Shown here: piece by piece, positions 24,957-33,266 of the stretch
How positions within the stretch are numbered: position 1 is the first letter of the stretch
Layout of the letters: every line of letters begins with the position of its first letter
Origin: F23-B02 sp963632825
Lineage (GTDB): Bacteria > Bacillota > Clostridia > Oscillospirales > Oscillospiraceae
DNA: 64,000 nucleotides
Assembly (NCBI GenBank): GCA_963632825.1
Contig: CAVGWF010000077.1
Coordinates: 1-64,000, forward strand
Direction of reading: 5' to 3'
The notes under the pieces: model-generated
Told to the model about the DNA's origin: nothing
The model's database searches: none
The model's input: only the letters and a program-made list of their open reading frames with translations
Position numbers and translations under genes: made by a program

Positions 24957-26231
24957 ATGATTAAGGTCGATCTATCAGGTACTTCAGCCTTTTTTGACCC
25001 GGCAGAGCTCGACTTTGCTTCTGCGGCAGCGGCTCACCGCACGCTCAGCGAGAAAAGCGGGGCAGGCAGCGAGTTCACCGGCTGGCTTGAGCTTCCCGAA
25101 CGCATCCGCGACGGTGAGCTGAAGGCTATTCTCAGCGCTGCCGCACGCATCAGAGGCCGTTCCAAGGCGCTGGTCGTCATTGGCATCGGCGGATCGTACC
25201 TCGGTGCAAGAGGCGCAATAGAGCTGCTGCGTCCGGTACCGTCAGAGGATGACCCCAAGATATTCTTTATCGGAAACGGTCTGTCTCCGGATGCTCTCAG
25301 CGATACGCTCGCTCAACTCGGCAGTATGGATTTTGATGTCAATGTCATTTCGAAATCGGGCACTACGCTTGAACCGGCGCTGGCGTTCCGCGTTTTCAGA
25401 AAGCTTCTGCGCGAAAAATACGGGTCGGCGGCGAAAAAGCACATATTTGCCACCACAGATGCCCACCGCGGCGCGCTGAAGTCGCTCGCCGATGCTGAGG
25501 GCTGGGAGTGCTTTGTTGTCCCCGACGATGTCGGCGGAAGGTACAGCGTTCTCTCGGCGGTAGGTCTGCTGCCGATGGCCGTCGCCGGAATAGATATTAA
25601 GGCGGTCATTGCCGCCGCTGTCCGCTCGTTCAAGGAGCTTGACCTCCGCTCGCCGGAGAACCCCGCATGGCAGTATGCCGCGGCAAGACAGTACCTTTAC
25701 GGGCATGGTAAAAGCGTAGAGCTACTCGGCTGCTATGAGCCGTCGTTCAGATTTATGGCCGAGTGGTGGAAGCAGCTCTATGGCGAGAGCGAGGGCAAAA
25801 ACGGCATAGGCATCTTCCCTGCCTCGGTCGAGTTTACCGCCGATCTGCACTCAATGGGGCAGTATATTCAGGACGGTCCGCGCACGCTTATGGAGACCGT
25901 CGTAAGCTTTGAAGGCACCCGCAGCAGCGTTTCCGTTCCGTTTGAGATGGGAGATCCGGACGGGCTCAACTATCTTGCCGGAAAGGATTACGCCGATATA
26001 TGCCGCACGGCTGCCGATGCCGTAAGAGCCGCTCACATATCCGGCGGCGTTCCCAATATAAGAATAAGCGTTCCCGCGCGCGACGAGGAGGGCTTTGCCG
26101 AGCTTGTCTGCTTCTTTGAGCTCGCCTGCGCAATATCCGGCTATATGTCGGGCGTTAATCCCTTCGATCAGCCCGGAGTAGAGGCTTATAAAAAGAACAT
26201 GTTCAAGATGCTCGGAAAGCCGAATGCATAG
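24957..26231 (+). CDS. pgi: Glucose-6-phosphate isomerase
   Basis: 424 residues, the short form common in Firmicutes. GIGGSYLGARGAIE (about 77-90) and SKSGTTLEPA bind the sugar phosphate; the catalytic Glu lies in GNGIGIFPAS-proximal helices, and the C-terminal NPFDQPGVEAYKKNMF holds the conserved Lys. It interconverts glucose-6- and fructose-6-phosphate. The start at 24957 is preferred: GGAG is eight bases upstream, while the ATG at 24951 is too close to it. Own promoter and terminator. Confidence 0.94.
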   Translation: MIKVDLSGTSAFFDPAELDFASAAAAHRTLSEKSGAGSEFTGWLELPERIRDGELKAILSAAARIRGRSKALVVIGIGGSYLGARGAIELLRPVPSEDDPKIFFIGNGLSPDALSDTLAQLGSMDFDVNVISKSGTTLEPALAFRVFRKLLREKYGSAAKKHIFATTDAHRGALKSLADAEGWECFVVPDDVGGRYSVLSAVGLLPMAVAGIDIKAVIAAAVRSFKELDLRSPENPAWQYAAARQYLYGHGKSVELLGCYEPSFRFMAEWWKQLYGESEGKNGIGIFPASVEFTADLHSMGQYIQDGPRTLMETVVSFEGTRSSVSVPFEMGDPDGLNYLAGKDYADICRTAADAVRAAHISGGVPNIRISVPARDEEGFAELVCFFELACAISGYMSGVNPFDQPGVEAYKKNMFKMLGKPNA

Positions 26232-26262
26232 TAAAAGCGCCCCTCTGTCGGGGCGCTTTTAC
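26231..26262 (+). terminator. Terminator of pgi
   Basis: GTAAAAGCGCCCC (26231-26243) pairs with GGGGCGCTTTTAC (26250-26262), loop six bases. Confidence 0.88.
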
Positions 26263-26371
26263 TGCTTTTAAGAATGTTAATATATTAGGGCTTGCTTTGT
26301 TCGCGGAAAAATGTTAATCTAACCTCAAAGATAACAACCGTTAACTTATTATGAAAAGGAGAGTGGTCAAA

Positions 26372-26785
26372 ATGGTTAAGTTGATCATGGGTCTGAAGGG
26401 CAGCGGTAAGACCAAGCGTCTGGTGGATCTCGTGCGTGAAGCGGTGGCAGAGGAAAACGGCGATGTTGTTTGCATCGAAAAGGAAAAGAAGCTTACATTT
26501 GATATCCCCTATCAGGCTCGTCTTATCGAAGCAGGCTCTTATGACATCGGCTCTTATGAGTTCATAAAGGGCTTTATCTGCGGTCTGCATTCCGGAAATT
26601 ATGATATCACCCATGTTTTCGTTGATAATTTCTACAAGATAGTGAGCAACAAGGATCCCGTCATGTTCGGCGAATTTCTCGATTGGCTCAACGCTTTCTC
26701 CGATAGGGAGAACATAGAGTTTGTAATAAGCGTCACCGTTGACCCCGACACGGTCGGCGAGGCGATTAGAAAATATATGATTTGA
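26372..26785 (+). CDS. Small P-loop protein of unknown function
   Basis: 137 residues. Walker A GLKGSGKT occupies residues 6-13, and a hydrophobic strand ending in VFVDNFYKI (about 84-92) may be Walker B. The protein stops soon after a second strand (IEFVISVTVD). It resembles a minimal RecA/thymidine-kinase-like ATPase core. I do not know its function. The ATG at 26372 is favoured because AGGAG is ten bases upstream; the ATG at 26351 overlaps that site. It is a single gene with its own terminator. Confidence 0.7.
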   Translation: MVKLIMGLKGSGKTKRLVDLVREAVAEENGDVVCIEKEKKLTFDIPYQARLIEAGSYDIGSYEFIKGFICGLHSGNYDITHVFVDNFYKIVSNKDPVMFGEFLDWLNAFSDRENIEFVISVTVDPDTVGEAIRKYMI

Positions 26786-26795
26786 CTAAAAAAGA

Positions 26796-26827
26796 GGGCA
26801 AAGTCTTACGGCTTTGTCCGATTTTTT
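26796..26827 (+). terminator. Terminator of the small P-loop gene
   Basis: GGGCAAAGTC (26796-26805) pairs with GGCTTTGTCC (26810-26819) including two G-U pairs, followed by six T residues. Confidence 0.82.
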
Positions 26828-26842
26828 CGTCGGTTTTCGCTA

Positions 26843-26871
26843 TTGACTTGGGCTTTGCACTTGGTTAATAT
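26843..26871 (+). promoter_or_regulatory. Promoter of the glycerol-1-phosphate dehydrogenase gene
   Basis: TTGACT (26843-26848) and TAATAT (26866-26871), spacer 17. Confidence 0.75.
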
Positions 26872-26904
26872 GAAATCAGAATTTAAAAGTTGAGGTGTTT
26901 TACC

Positions 26905-28152
26905 ATGATTATGGATTGCGAGAAATATGTCGGAAAATGCGTCTGCGGCAGAGACCATGAGCTCGAGACCAAAAAGGTCGTCGTCGAATACGGTGCCATA
27001 GCGAGCTTTGAGCAGTACATGGCTGATGTCGGACTCGCCGGCAAAAAGCGTGCCGTTATTTACGACACGGTCATTTACAAGCTCACCGAAGGCAAGCATG
27101 TTGCCGCCGATCAGGAGATCGTTCTCGAGGCAAACGGTCTGCGTGCCGAGGATACCGTTATCGAGGAGATGATGACGAAGCTCGACTCTCCCGAGGTTAT
27201 CGTGGCATACGGTGCCGGCACCATCATGGACTTCGGCCGTTATCCCGCGTACAAGCTCGGCATCCCCTTCGTTGCCGTACCGACCCTCGCATCCTCCGAC
27301 GGCTTCACCGCAAATATCTGCTCGGCCATCCTCAACGGTCAGAAAAAGTCTACCCCGATGTGCGCACCCGTTCTGGTGGTAGCCGATCTTGACATCATCA
27401 AGGGCGCACCCGCGCGTTTGGTAGCAAGCGGAATAAACGACATTCTCTCAAAATACATTTCGCTGCTGGACTGGAAGATCTCCAACATGGTATGCGGCGA
27501 GTATTACTGTCCGATGGTAGCCGACCTTGCGCAGGAGGCTCTTGACATCATGCGTGAGGCTGCGGATAAATATGCCGCCACGGGTGTCGCAGACCACGAG
27601 GCAATGACCATGGCTCAAATGAAGAGCGGCCTTACGATGCAGCTGCTTAATCACTCCAGAGCGGCGTCAGGCGCCGAGCATCTGATGGCTCACCTTGTCG
27701 AGATGAAGCCCCCGCGCTTTGAAAATGCAGAGGGCATACACGGCGAGTGCGTCGGTGTCGGCACATTTGCCTGCCTTAAGGAGTACCACTACCTTGCATC
27801 CCTGCCAACGCCCAAGGCAAAGCCGTTTGAACCCCTGAGCGAGGAATGGATACGCGAGAAATTCGGCAGCAGGCTTGCCGACGGTATAATCAAGGAAAAT
27901 GCCAACGATGTTCTCGCAACCTTCGATCCGCAGAATATTGTTGACCACTGGGATGAGATAAGGGCAATGATAGACGCTCTGCCCTCCGTTGAGGAGATGG
28001 AGAACCTCTACAAGAGCTGCGGCTGCAAATATCTTCCCGAGCACATCGGCATAGATCCCGCCCTTGAGCAGGAGATGCTGCCCATCTCGGCTGCCATCCG
28101 CAACAGGCTCACCCTTGTGCGTATGCTGCGAGTCCTCGACTTCGGAGAATAA
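26905..28152 (+). CDS. egsA: sn-glycerol-1-phosphate dehydrogenase (AraM/EgsA family)
   Basis: 415 residues of the iron-type alcohol dehydrogenase superfamily. VAYGAGTIMDFGRY (about 98-111) binds NAD(P); metal ligands are Asp in SGINDILSKY (about 175), His in EHLMAH (about 255) and His in EGIHGECVG (about 280). It reduces dihydroxyacetone phosphate to sn-glycerol-1-phosphate, the archaeal stereoisomer; Bacillus AraM feeds it to PcrB to make heptaprenylglyceryl phosphate. No pcrB is in this window. ATG at 26905 has GAGGTG seven bases upstream. Monocistronic. Confidence 0.9.
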   Translation: MIMDCEKYVGKCVCGRDHELETKKVVVEYGAIASFEQYMADVGLAGKKRAVIYDTVIYKLTEGKHVAADQEIVLEANGLRAEDTVIEEMMTKLDSPEVIVAYGAGTIMDFGRYPAYKLGIPFVAVPTLASSDGFTANICSAILNGQKKSTPMCAPVLVVADLDIIKGAPARLVASGINDILSKYISLLDWKISNMVCGEYYCPMVADLAQEALDIMREAADKYAATGVADHEAMTMAQMKSGLTMQLLNHSRAASGAEHLMAHLVEMKPPRFENAEGIHGECVGVGTFACLKEYHYLASLPTPKAKPFEPLSEEWIREKFGSRLADGIIKENANDVLATFDPQNIVDHWDEIRAMIDALPSVEEMENLYKSCGCKYLPEHIGIDPALEQEMLPISAAIRNRLTLVRMLRVLDFGE

Positions 28153-28176
28153 AACGGAATACAAAAACGCACAGTC

Positions 28177-28208
28177 AAATGCCGCATCCGAAACAGGATG
28201 CGGCATTT
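28177..28208. terminator. Bidirectional terminator
   Basis: AAATGCCGCATCC (28177-28189) pairs perfectly with GGATGCGGCATTT (28196-28208), between converging transcripts. Confidence 0.88.
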
Positions 28209-28231
28209 CTTACATCTATTATTATCTACAA

Positions 28232-28981
28232 TTATAATACCTTTGACAGGAAGTCCTGAAGCCTTTCGCTCTGCGGATGCTCGAAAATTTCCTCAGGTGT
28301 TCCCTCCTCAACGAGCTTGCCGTCTGCCATAAACATAACGCGGTTGCCTACCTCGCGGGCAAAGCCCATCTCGTGCGTGACGACGACCATGGTCATTCCC
28401 TCGTGTGCAAGCTCCTTCATAACATCGAGCACCTCGCCGACCATTTCGGGGTCAAGTGCACTCGTAGGCTCGTCGAACAGCATGACCTCAGGCTCCATGC
28501 ACAGCGCGCGCACTATGGCAATACGCTGCTTCTGACCGCCGGAAAGCTGGCTGGGATACGCATTGGCGCGGTCTGCAAGTCCCACGCGCTCAAGAAGCTC
28601 CATGGCCTTAGCCTCCGCTTCCTCCTTGCTTTTTCCGAGAAGCTTTGTTGGGGCAAGTGTCATGTTCCTGAGCAGCGTCATGTGAGGAAAGAGGTTGAAA
28701 TGCTGAAAAACCATACCCATCTTCTGCCGGTGCAGATTTATGTTGCAGCTTGGATCGGTTATGTCGACACCGTCAAAGGTTATTGTGCCGCCGGTGGGTA
28801 CCTCAAGGAGATTGAGGCATCTGAGGAATGTTGACTTACCCGAGCCGGAGGGGCCGATGATGACAACGACCTCGCCCTTATGGATATCGGTGCTTACGCC
28901 GTCGAGCGCTTTGATCCTGCCGCCTTTAAAATGCTTCTTAAGGCCGTCTACTTTTATGAGTACATCAGTGGTCACTGTCAC
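28232..28981 (-). CDS. Amino-acid ABC transporter ATP-binding protein (GlnQ type)
   Basis: About 249 residues. Walker A GPSGSGKSTFLR, Q-loop MVFQHFNLFPHMT, signature LSGGQKQR, Walker B VMLFDEPTSALDPE and the switch His in VVTHEMGFAREV are all intact. It powers the polar amino-acid importer with the permease and binding protein encoded upstream. The ribosome site AAAGGAGG fits GTG codons at 28981 (four bases away) or 28975 (ten bases away). The gene overlaps the 3' end of the permease gene. Confidence 0.93.
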   Translation of the reverse strand: MTVTTDVLIKVDGLKKHFKGGRIKALDGVSTDIHKGEVVVIIGPSGSGKSTFLRCLNLLEVPTGGTITFDGVDITDPSCNINLHRQKMGMVFQHFNLFPHMTLLRNMTLAPTKLLGKSKEEAEAKAMELLERVGLADRANAYPSQLSGGQKQRIAIVRALCMEPEVMLFDEPTSALDPEMVGEVLDVMKELAHEGMTMVVVTHEMGFAREVGNRVMFMADGKLVEEGTPEEIFEHPQSERLQDFLSKVL

Positions 28982-29693
28982 GAAGCCTCCTTTCAAGCTT
29001 GCCTACGAGCCATGTGAAGAACATGACCATTGTAAGGTATACGAGCGCAACGCCGATAAGCGGCAGGAACGGTGAATAGGTTGCACCGCGGATAACATCG
29101 CCCGCCTTGGTGAGGTCACGGATCGCAACATAGCCCGCAACGGAGGTTTCCTTGAGCAGAACAATAAACTCGTTTGCGAGAGTCGGCAGAACATTTTTGA
29201 AAACCTGCGGGATTATTATGTACTGCATCGTGCGGACATAGTTAAAGCCGAGGGAGCGTCCGGCCTCGAATTGACCCTCGTCGATGGACATTATGCCGCC
29301 GCGCACTATCTCGGCGACATACGCACCCGAGTTTATGCCGAATGCGAGCATTGCTATCGCAAGGCTGTTCCGGGAGGATGCAAATATTATATAGTATATG
29401 ATCATAAGCTGAACGACAACAGGCGTGCCGCGGATCACCGTGAGGTACACCTTGCATATGCCGTTTGCTATGCCGAGCGCTGTCTTGCCGAAGCCCGGGC
29501 GCATCGTGAGGTGGTTTTTATCCCATGTTGACCGCACTATTGCTATGATAACGCCGATGCATATGCCGATAAGGCAGGCAACGATGGTTATCTTGAGAGT
29601 ATTGCCAAGTCCGTCGACAAGTAGCTTCCAGCGGTCCTTTTCTATAAAGTTTAATATGAACTGACTTTTGATGTCTGCCATCCACGCGTCCAA
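28965..29693 (-). CDS. Amino-acid ABC transporter permease
   Basis: 242 residues, five or so membrane helices. The family loop VTVIRGTPVVVQLMI and the EAA motif EAGRSLGFNYVRTMQYIIIPQ (positions about 140-160) with NEFIVLLKETS identify a HisM/GlnP-type permease. A single permease gene implies a homodimer. Translation begins at TTG 29693, seven or eight bases after AGGAGG. Lies downstream of the binding-protein gene, behind a hairpin. Confidence 0.92.
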   Translation of the reverse strand: MDAWMADIKSQFILNFIEKDRWKLLVDGLGNTLKITIVACLIGICIGVIIAIVRSTWDKNHLTMRPGFGKTALGIANGICKVYLTVIRGTPVVVQLMIIYYIIFASSRNSLAIAMLAFGINSGAYVAEIVRGGIMSIDEGQFEAGRSLGFNYVRTMQYIIIPQVFKNVLPTLANEFIVLLKETSVAGYVAIRDLTKAGDVIRGATYSPFLPLIGVALVYLTMVMFFTWLVGKLERRLRDSDH

Positions 29694-29732
29694 AAGGCTA
29701 CCTCCTAATAATTATTTTAACTTAACGCTCAA

Positions 29733-29764
29733 AATGAGGCTCCATGATTGCACGGAGCCTCATT
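29733..29764 (-). terminator. Hairpin between binding-protein and permease genes
   Basis: On the minus strand AATGAGGCTCC pairs perfectly with GGAGCCTCATT; the tail has only four T residues. A leaky terminator or mRNA-stabilising hairpin that raises binding-protein levels over permease is likely. Confidence 0.75.
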
Positions 29765-29782
29765 GATCAAGTTTTGCAGCTA

Positions 29783-30625
29783 TCAGCCGTTGTTTGCCGC
29801 GACGAATGCCTTTGCAGGCTCATTGTCGATGATAACACAGTCGATCTTGCCGCTGGTGAGAGCCGCGATAGCGTCGGCACCCTTGGGGAATGCCTGAACA
29901 TGATCCTCGCCGAAGCCGCCGTTTTCAATGGTGTCGGAGGCGTAGATATAACCGGTGGTTGCGTTCTGGCAGCCGATCTGGATGTCCTCGCCGTTTTCGA
30001 TCTTTGCGACCATGTCGTCAGCGCTGGTGATATCGGAGTCTTCCTTAACGATCATTACCTGAACGCCGGTAGCATAGCTGTCGGAGAAGCTGATGCTCTG
30101 GAGGCGCTCCTCGGTAACGGTCATGCCTGCCATTGCGATGTCTGCCTTGCCGGAGGTGAGTGAGGGGATGATAGCGTCAAACTCCATGTCGGAAATTACG
30201 AGCTTCATACCGAGCTTGTCGGCGATGAGACCTGCCACAGTGGGGTCGATGCCGACGAACTCGTCGCCTTCAACGGACTCATACGGAGGGAATGCGGCGT
30301 TGGTAGCCATAACGAGCTCCTCTGCATTGTCCGCAACATTTTTCTGGACCTCGGGGAGAGTGCCGGTGCCGGAGATGTAGTAATCAATGACAGCCTGGAG
30401 AGTGCCGTCGTCCTTGAGCTCCTTAAGAGCTGCGTTTATCTTCTCGAGCAGTGCGGTGTTTTCCTTTGCAACGCCGATAGCATATTCCTCGGTGACATAT
30501 TCGCTGTCAAGGATCTTCAGCTTTGTGCTTGCCTGATCATCGTCCTTGCTGTCCTCATTATTGCCGCATGCGCACAGTGCGAACACCATGACCATCGCAA
30601 GCAGAAGTGCGATAAACTTTTTCAT
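29783..30625 (-). CDS. Amino-acid ABC transporter substrate-binding lipoprotein, circularly permuted
   Basis: 280 residues; lipobox LCAC places the lipidated Cys at 20. In ordinary family-3 binding proteins the chain starts near LVMATNAAFPPYE and ends with the block LKILDSEYVTEEYAIGVAKE, INAALKEL and DGTLQAVIDYYI. Here that terminal block is at residues 36-84, directly after the lipoprotein linker, then a short linker (about 85-103), then the usual N-terminus at 104, and the protein ends at IIDNEPAKAFVAANNG, exactly where the moved block should follow. This is a circular permutation with no duplication left behind: the stop is followed by a hairpin. The fold is probably intact. The neighbouring permease and ATPase support a role in polar amino-acid uptake. 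Confidence 0.88.
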   Translation of the reverse strand: MKKFIALLLAMVMVFALCACGNNEDSKDDDQASTKLKILDSEYVTEEYAIGVAKENTALLEKINAALKELKDDGTLQAVIDYYISGTGTLPEVQKNVADNAEELVMATNAAFPPYESVEGDEFVGIDPTVAGLIADKLGMKLVISDMEFDAIIPSLTSGKADIAMAGMTVTEERLQSISFSDSYATGVQVMIVKEDSDITSADDMVAKIENGEDIQIGCQNATTGYIYASDTIENGGFGEDHVQAFPKGADAIAALTSGKIDCVIIDNEPAKAFVAANNG

Positions 30626-30685
30626 TTTTCTATACCTCTCAAAAATTATTAACTGTTTTATTTGCCGTTCCTCACGGTGATGCTT

Positions 30686-30714
30686 ATATTAGCATCTTTA
30701 TTCACTCCTGTCAA
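30686..30714 (-). promoter_or_regulatory. Promoter of the amino-acid ABC operon
   Basis: Minus strand TTGACA (30714-30709), 17-base spacer, TAATAT (30691-30686), about 60 bases before the start codon. Confidence 0.85.
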
Positions 30715-30763
30715 CACTTTTTTGAAAAAATATTCGTACTTTTTTCAAAAACGCTCATTTGCT

Positions 30764-30815
30764 ATGAATAATATTCACTTGATGCGAATATTCATCGTTT
30801 TTATGAATTTATGCA
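30764..30815. promoter_or_regulatory. Cluster of ARG-box-like sites upstream of the amino-acid ABC promoter
   Basis: Three sites resemble ArgR/AhrC operators: ATGAATAATATTCA (30764-30777), GCGAATATTCAT (30784-30795) and ATGAATTTATGCA (30803-30815). They lie about 50-100 bases upstream of the -35 box. The similarity to the known TGAAT-N-ATTCA pattern is by eye; no argR gene is in the window. Confidence 0.45.
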
Positions 30816-30818
30816 GTT

Positions 30819-31640
30819 TTACGCTCTCCTTTTTAATAAAGCCGCAAAGCAAAACAGTGCAAACGCTGCTATATTTACTATTACCACAGCCGCACCGGAC
30901 GGCAGCTCGAGCGCATAGGAGGCGCTCATGCCGATAACAAAGCATACTACCGAGACCGCGGCCGAGCATATCACCACCGACTTGAAGCTGCGGCAGATTC
31001 GCATGGAGGTGAGCGCCGGAAAGATTATAAGACTTGATATGAGCAGCGCGCCCATCATGCGCATTCCGACAACGACAGTCACGGCCGTTAATACGGCAAC
31101 AATGCTGTTTATAAGCTGGGCGCGCGTTCCGGTGGCTCTTGCAAATGTTTCATCAAAGGTCACGGAGAATATGCGGGGGTAAAGGAGCACAAACATTAAA
31201 AGCACGGCTGCGGAAAGTATGATGCTGAGGACAGCATCGGTGTGGCTTAAGGACAGTATACTTCCGAACATATAGTTTGAAACATCCGTGTTCATGCCGC
31301 TTGTCAGCGACACGGTAGCTACGCCGACCGCCAGTGCCGAGGAGGATATCAGCGCTATGGCGGCATCGCCCTTTATCCTGCTGCTCTGATTTATCCGCAG
31401 GAGCAGGAATGCCGCCGCAACGACCGTCGGCACCGCGAGGTACAGCGGTGCTATATTCGCGGCCGCGGCAATGGCGAGAGCGCCGAAGCCGACATGTGAA
31501 AGCCCGTCGCCTATCATCGAATACCGCTTCAGTACAAGCGATACGCCAAGCAGCGAGGCGCACAGCGACACAAGCACTCCGACAACCATCGCTCTTATCA
31601 TAAAGTGGTATGAGAACATCTCTTTTATAAGCTCTATCAT
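30819..31640 (-). CDS. znuB: Zinc/metal ABC transporter permease
   Basis: 273 residues, about eight membrane helices, ABC-3 family. The GDGLSHVGFGALAIA loop (about 44-58) is the family hallmark, and the end of the sequence is basic (LLKRRA). It imports a divalent metal, zinc by context. The start overlaps the end of the ATPase gene (31637-31640), and the ATPase gene abuts znuA, giving a compact znuA-znuC-znuB order on the minus strand. Confidence 0.9.
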   Translation of the reverse strand: MIELIKEMFSYHFMIRAMVVGVLVSLCASLLGVSLVLKRYSMIGDGLSHVGFGALAIAAAANIAPLYLAVPTVVAAAFLLLRINQSSRIKGDAAIALISSSALAVGVATVSLTSGMNTDVSNYMFGSILSLSHTDAVLSIILSAAVLLMFVLLYPRIFSVTFDETFARATGTRAQLINSIVAVLTAVTVVVGMRMMGALLISSLIIFPALTSMRICRSFKSVVICSAAVSVVCFVIGMSASYALELPSGAAVVIVNIAAFALFCFAALLKRRA

Positions 31641-32341
31641 GCCCTTGACCCTCCCACGAAACGGCGCGCAAGGTCGCTTTCACGGTACTGCGCAGTGGTG
31701 CCGAAGAAAAGCTGGCTGCGCCCGAGATGCAGGATATGAGTTGCATAGCGCACGGCGGCATGGATATCATGCGAGATCATGATAACGCTCGTGTTATCGC
31801 AGAGGTTTACAAGCTTTATAAGATTATACATCTCGTTTGCCGCAACCGGATCAAGCCCCGTGACCGGCTCGTCCAGCAGCAGGAGCTTTTTCGTTGCGCA
31901 CATGGCGCGGGCAAGCAGCACCCTCTGCTGCTGACCTCCTGACAGCTCAAGATAGCAGCGGCCGGCAATATCGTCTATGCCGAGGCGCTCCATATTCTCT
32001 GCCGCCGCTGCCTTATCCGCGGCATTGTAAAACAGTCTGCCCTTCATGGAGTTGAGTCTCCCCGAAAGCACGACCTCGCGCACAGACGCGGGAAAATCTC
32101 GCTGGATCTGCGTTTGCTGAGGCAGGTAGCCTATCTCGGCAGGCCTGAGGTCATTGAAGATTATCTCGCCTTTGAGCGGCTGCTTCAAGCCGAGGATGCC
32201 GCGCATGAGCGTGCTTTTTCCCGAACCGTTTTCGCCGACTATGCAGAGGTACGAGCCGGCATCTATCGAAAAGTTTATATCACTGAGCACCGTTTCGCCG
32301 TCATATGCGAAGCTCAGATCCTTACATTCAAGCTGTGCCAC
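31637..32341 (-). CDS. znuC: Zinc/metal ABC transporter ATP-binding protein
   Basis: 234 residues. Walker A VGENGSGKSTLMR, Q-loop LPQQTQIQ, signature ELSGGQQQRVL, Walker B LLLLDEPVTGLDP and His switch MISHDIHAAV are intact. Family 3.A.1.15 by partner genes. It begins directly after the znuA stop codon and overlaps znuB by four bases. Confidence 0.92.
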   Translation of the reverse strand: MAQLECKDLSFAYDGETVLSDINFSIDAGSYLCIVGENGSGKSTLMRGILGLKQPLKGEIIFNDLRPAEIGYLPQQTQIQRDFPASVREVVLSGRLNSMKGRLFYNAADKAAAAENMERLGIDDIAGRCYLELSGGQQQRVLLARAMCATKKLLLLDEPVTGLDPVAANEMYNLIKLVNLCDNTSVIMISHDIHAAVRYATHILHLGRSQLFFGTTAQYRESDLARRFVGGSRA

Positions 32342-33265
32342 TCAGTATAACGCCTCCTTCAGGGTATCAATATTCATGCGCATGAGGTCAAGGTATGTCA
32401 CGCCGTCCTCAAATTGCTGTGCGGTGACGCTGTGCGCGGAGTAAAACGGGAGCTTTTTGCAGCCGGTGTCCTCGCAGATAACATCCGCCATTTTCTCGTT
32501 GGAAAATTCCATGTACAGCACTGCCGGAATGCCCTCCTCGCGCACATGGTCGATCAGAAACGCCACTGTTTTTGCCGACGGCTCGGTCTGAGATGCGCAG
32601 CCCGGATACGCCGCGTAATACTCCAGCCCGTACTCCCGTGTGAAGTAGCGCATCGGGAACCGGTCGGCAAATACAAGCGTTTTGCGCACGCCGTTGAGCA
32701 CCGTTGTGCGTATCTCAATATCAATTTCCATGAGCTTGGCGTTATATACCTCATAATTGAGGATATATTCATCTGTACCGTCTGGGTCTATGGCGCACAG
32801 CTCGTCGCATATCGCGCGGCATATCTCGGAAGCGTTTATGGGTGAGGTCCACACATGCTCATCAAGCTCGTCCTCCCCGTCCTCCTCGGCGGCATAGATG
32901 CCATCACCGCTCTCGTTTACTGTTTCAACGCAGTCCATCATGCGCACCGACCGCACATCCCTGCCGATGAGCGATTCGACCCACTCCTCGGATTCGCCGC
33001 CGTTATAGATAAACAGGTCGCTTTCCTCAACGGCGATTATGTCCTTCGGCGAGGGCTCATACGAGTGCACCTCTGCTCCGGGCTTTAAAAGCAGCGTTAT
33101 CTGTGCCCTGCCGCCGGCTATCTCCCGCGCAAAGTCATACGCCGGAAAATCCGAGCAGACTATCTGCAGCTTTGTATCGTCCTTTGCCGTTTCCTCGGCG
33201 GTACACGCCGAAAGGATAACGCACAGCAGCAATACTATAGGTATGATATTTCTTATTCTTCTCAT
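32342..33265 (-). CDS. znuA: Zinc-binding lipoprotein of the metal ABC importer
   Basis: About 307 residues. Lipobox LSAC follows a hydrophobic signal. Cluster A-I features are AEVHSYEPSPKDI (first metal His), a Glu/Asp-rich loop EEDGEDELDEH near 130-140 ending in the second His (EHVWTSP), a FADRFPMRYF site where family members usually have FHDAF (here Asp replaces His), and a Glu/Asp late in the chain. The loop is acidic rather than His-rich, and the third His is missing, so zinc may be held differently or another metal used. The ATG at 33265 lies one base after the hexokinase stop, without a good ribosome site, suggesting coupling. Confidence 0.85.
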   Translation of the reverse strand: MRRIRNIIPIVLLLCVILSACTAEETAKDDTKLQIVCSDFPAYDFAREIAGGRAQITLLLKPGAEVHSYEPSPKDIIAVEESDLFIYNGGESEEWVESLIGRDVRSVRMMDCVETVNESGDGIYAAEEDGEDELDEHVWTSPINASEICRAICDELCAIDPDGTDEYILNYEVYNAKLMEIDIEIRTTVLNGVRKTLVFADRFPMRYFTREYGLEYYAAYPGCASQTEPSAKTVAFLIDHVREEGIPAVLYMEFSNEKMADVICEDTGCKKLPFYSAHSVTAQQFEDGVTYLDLMRMNIDTLKEALY

Positions 33266-33266
33266 T

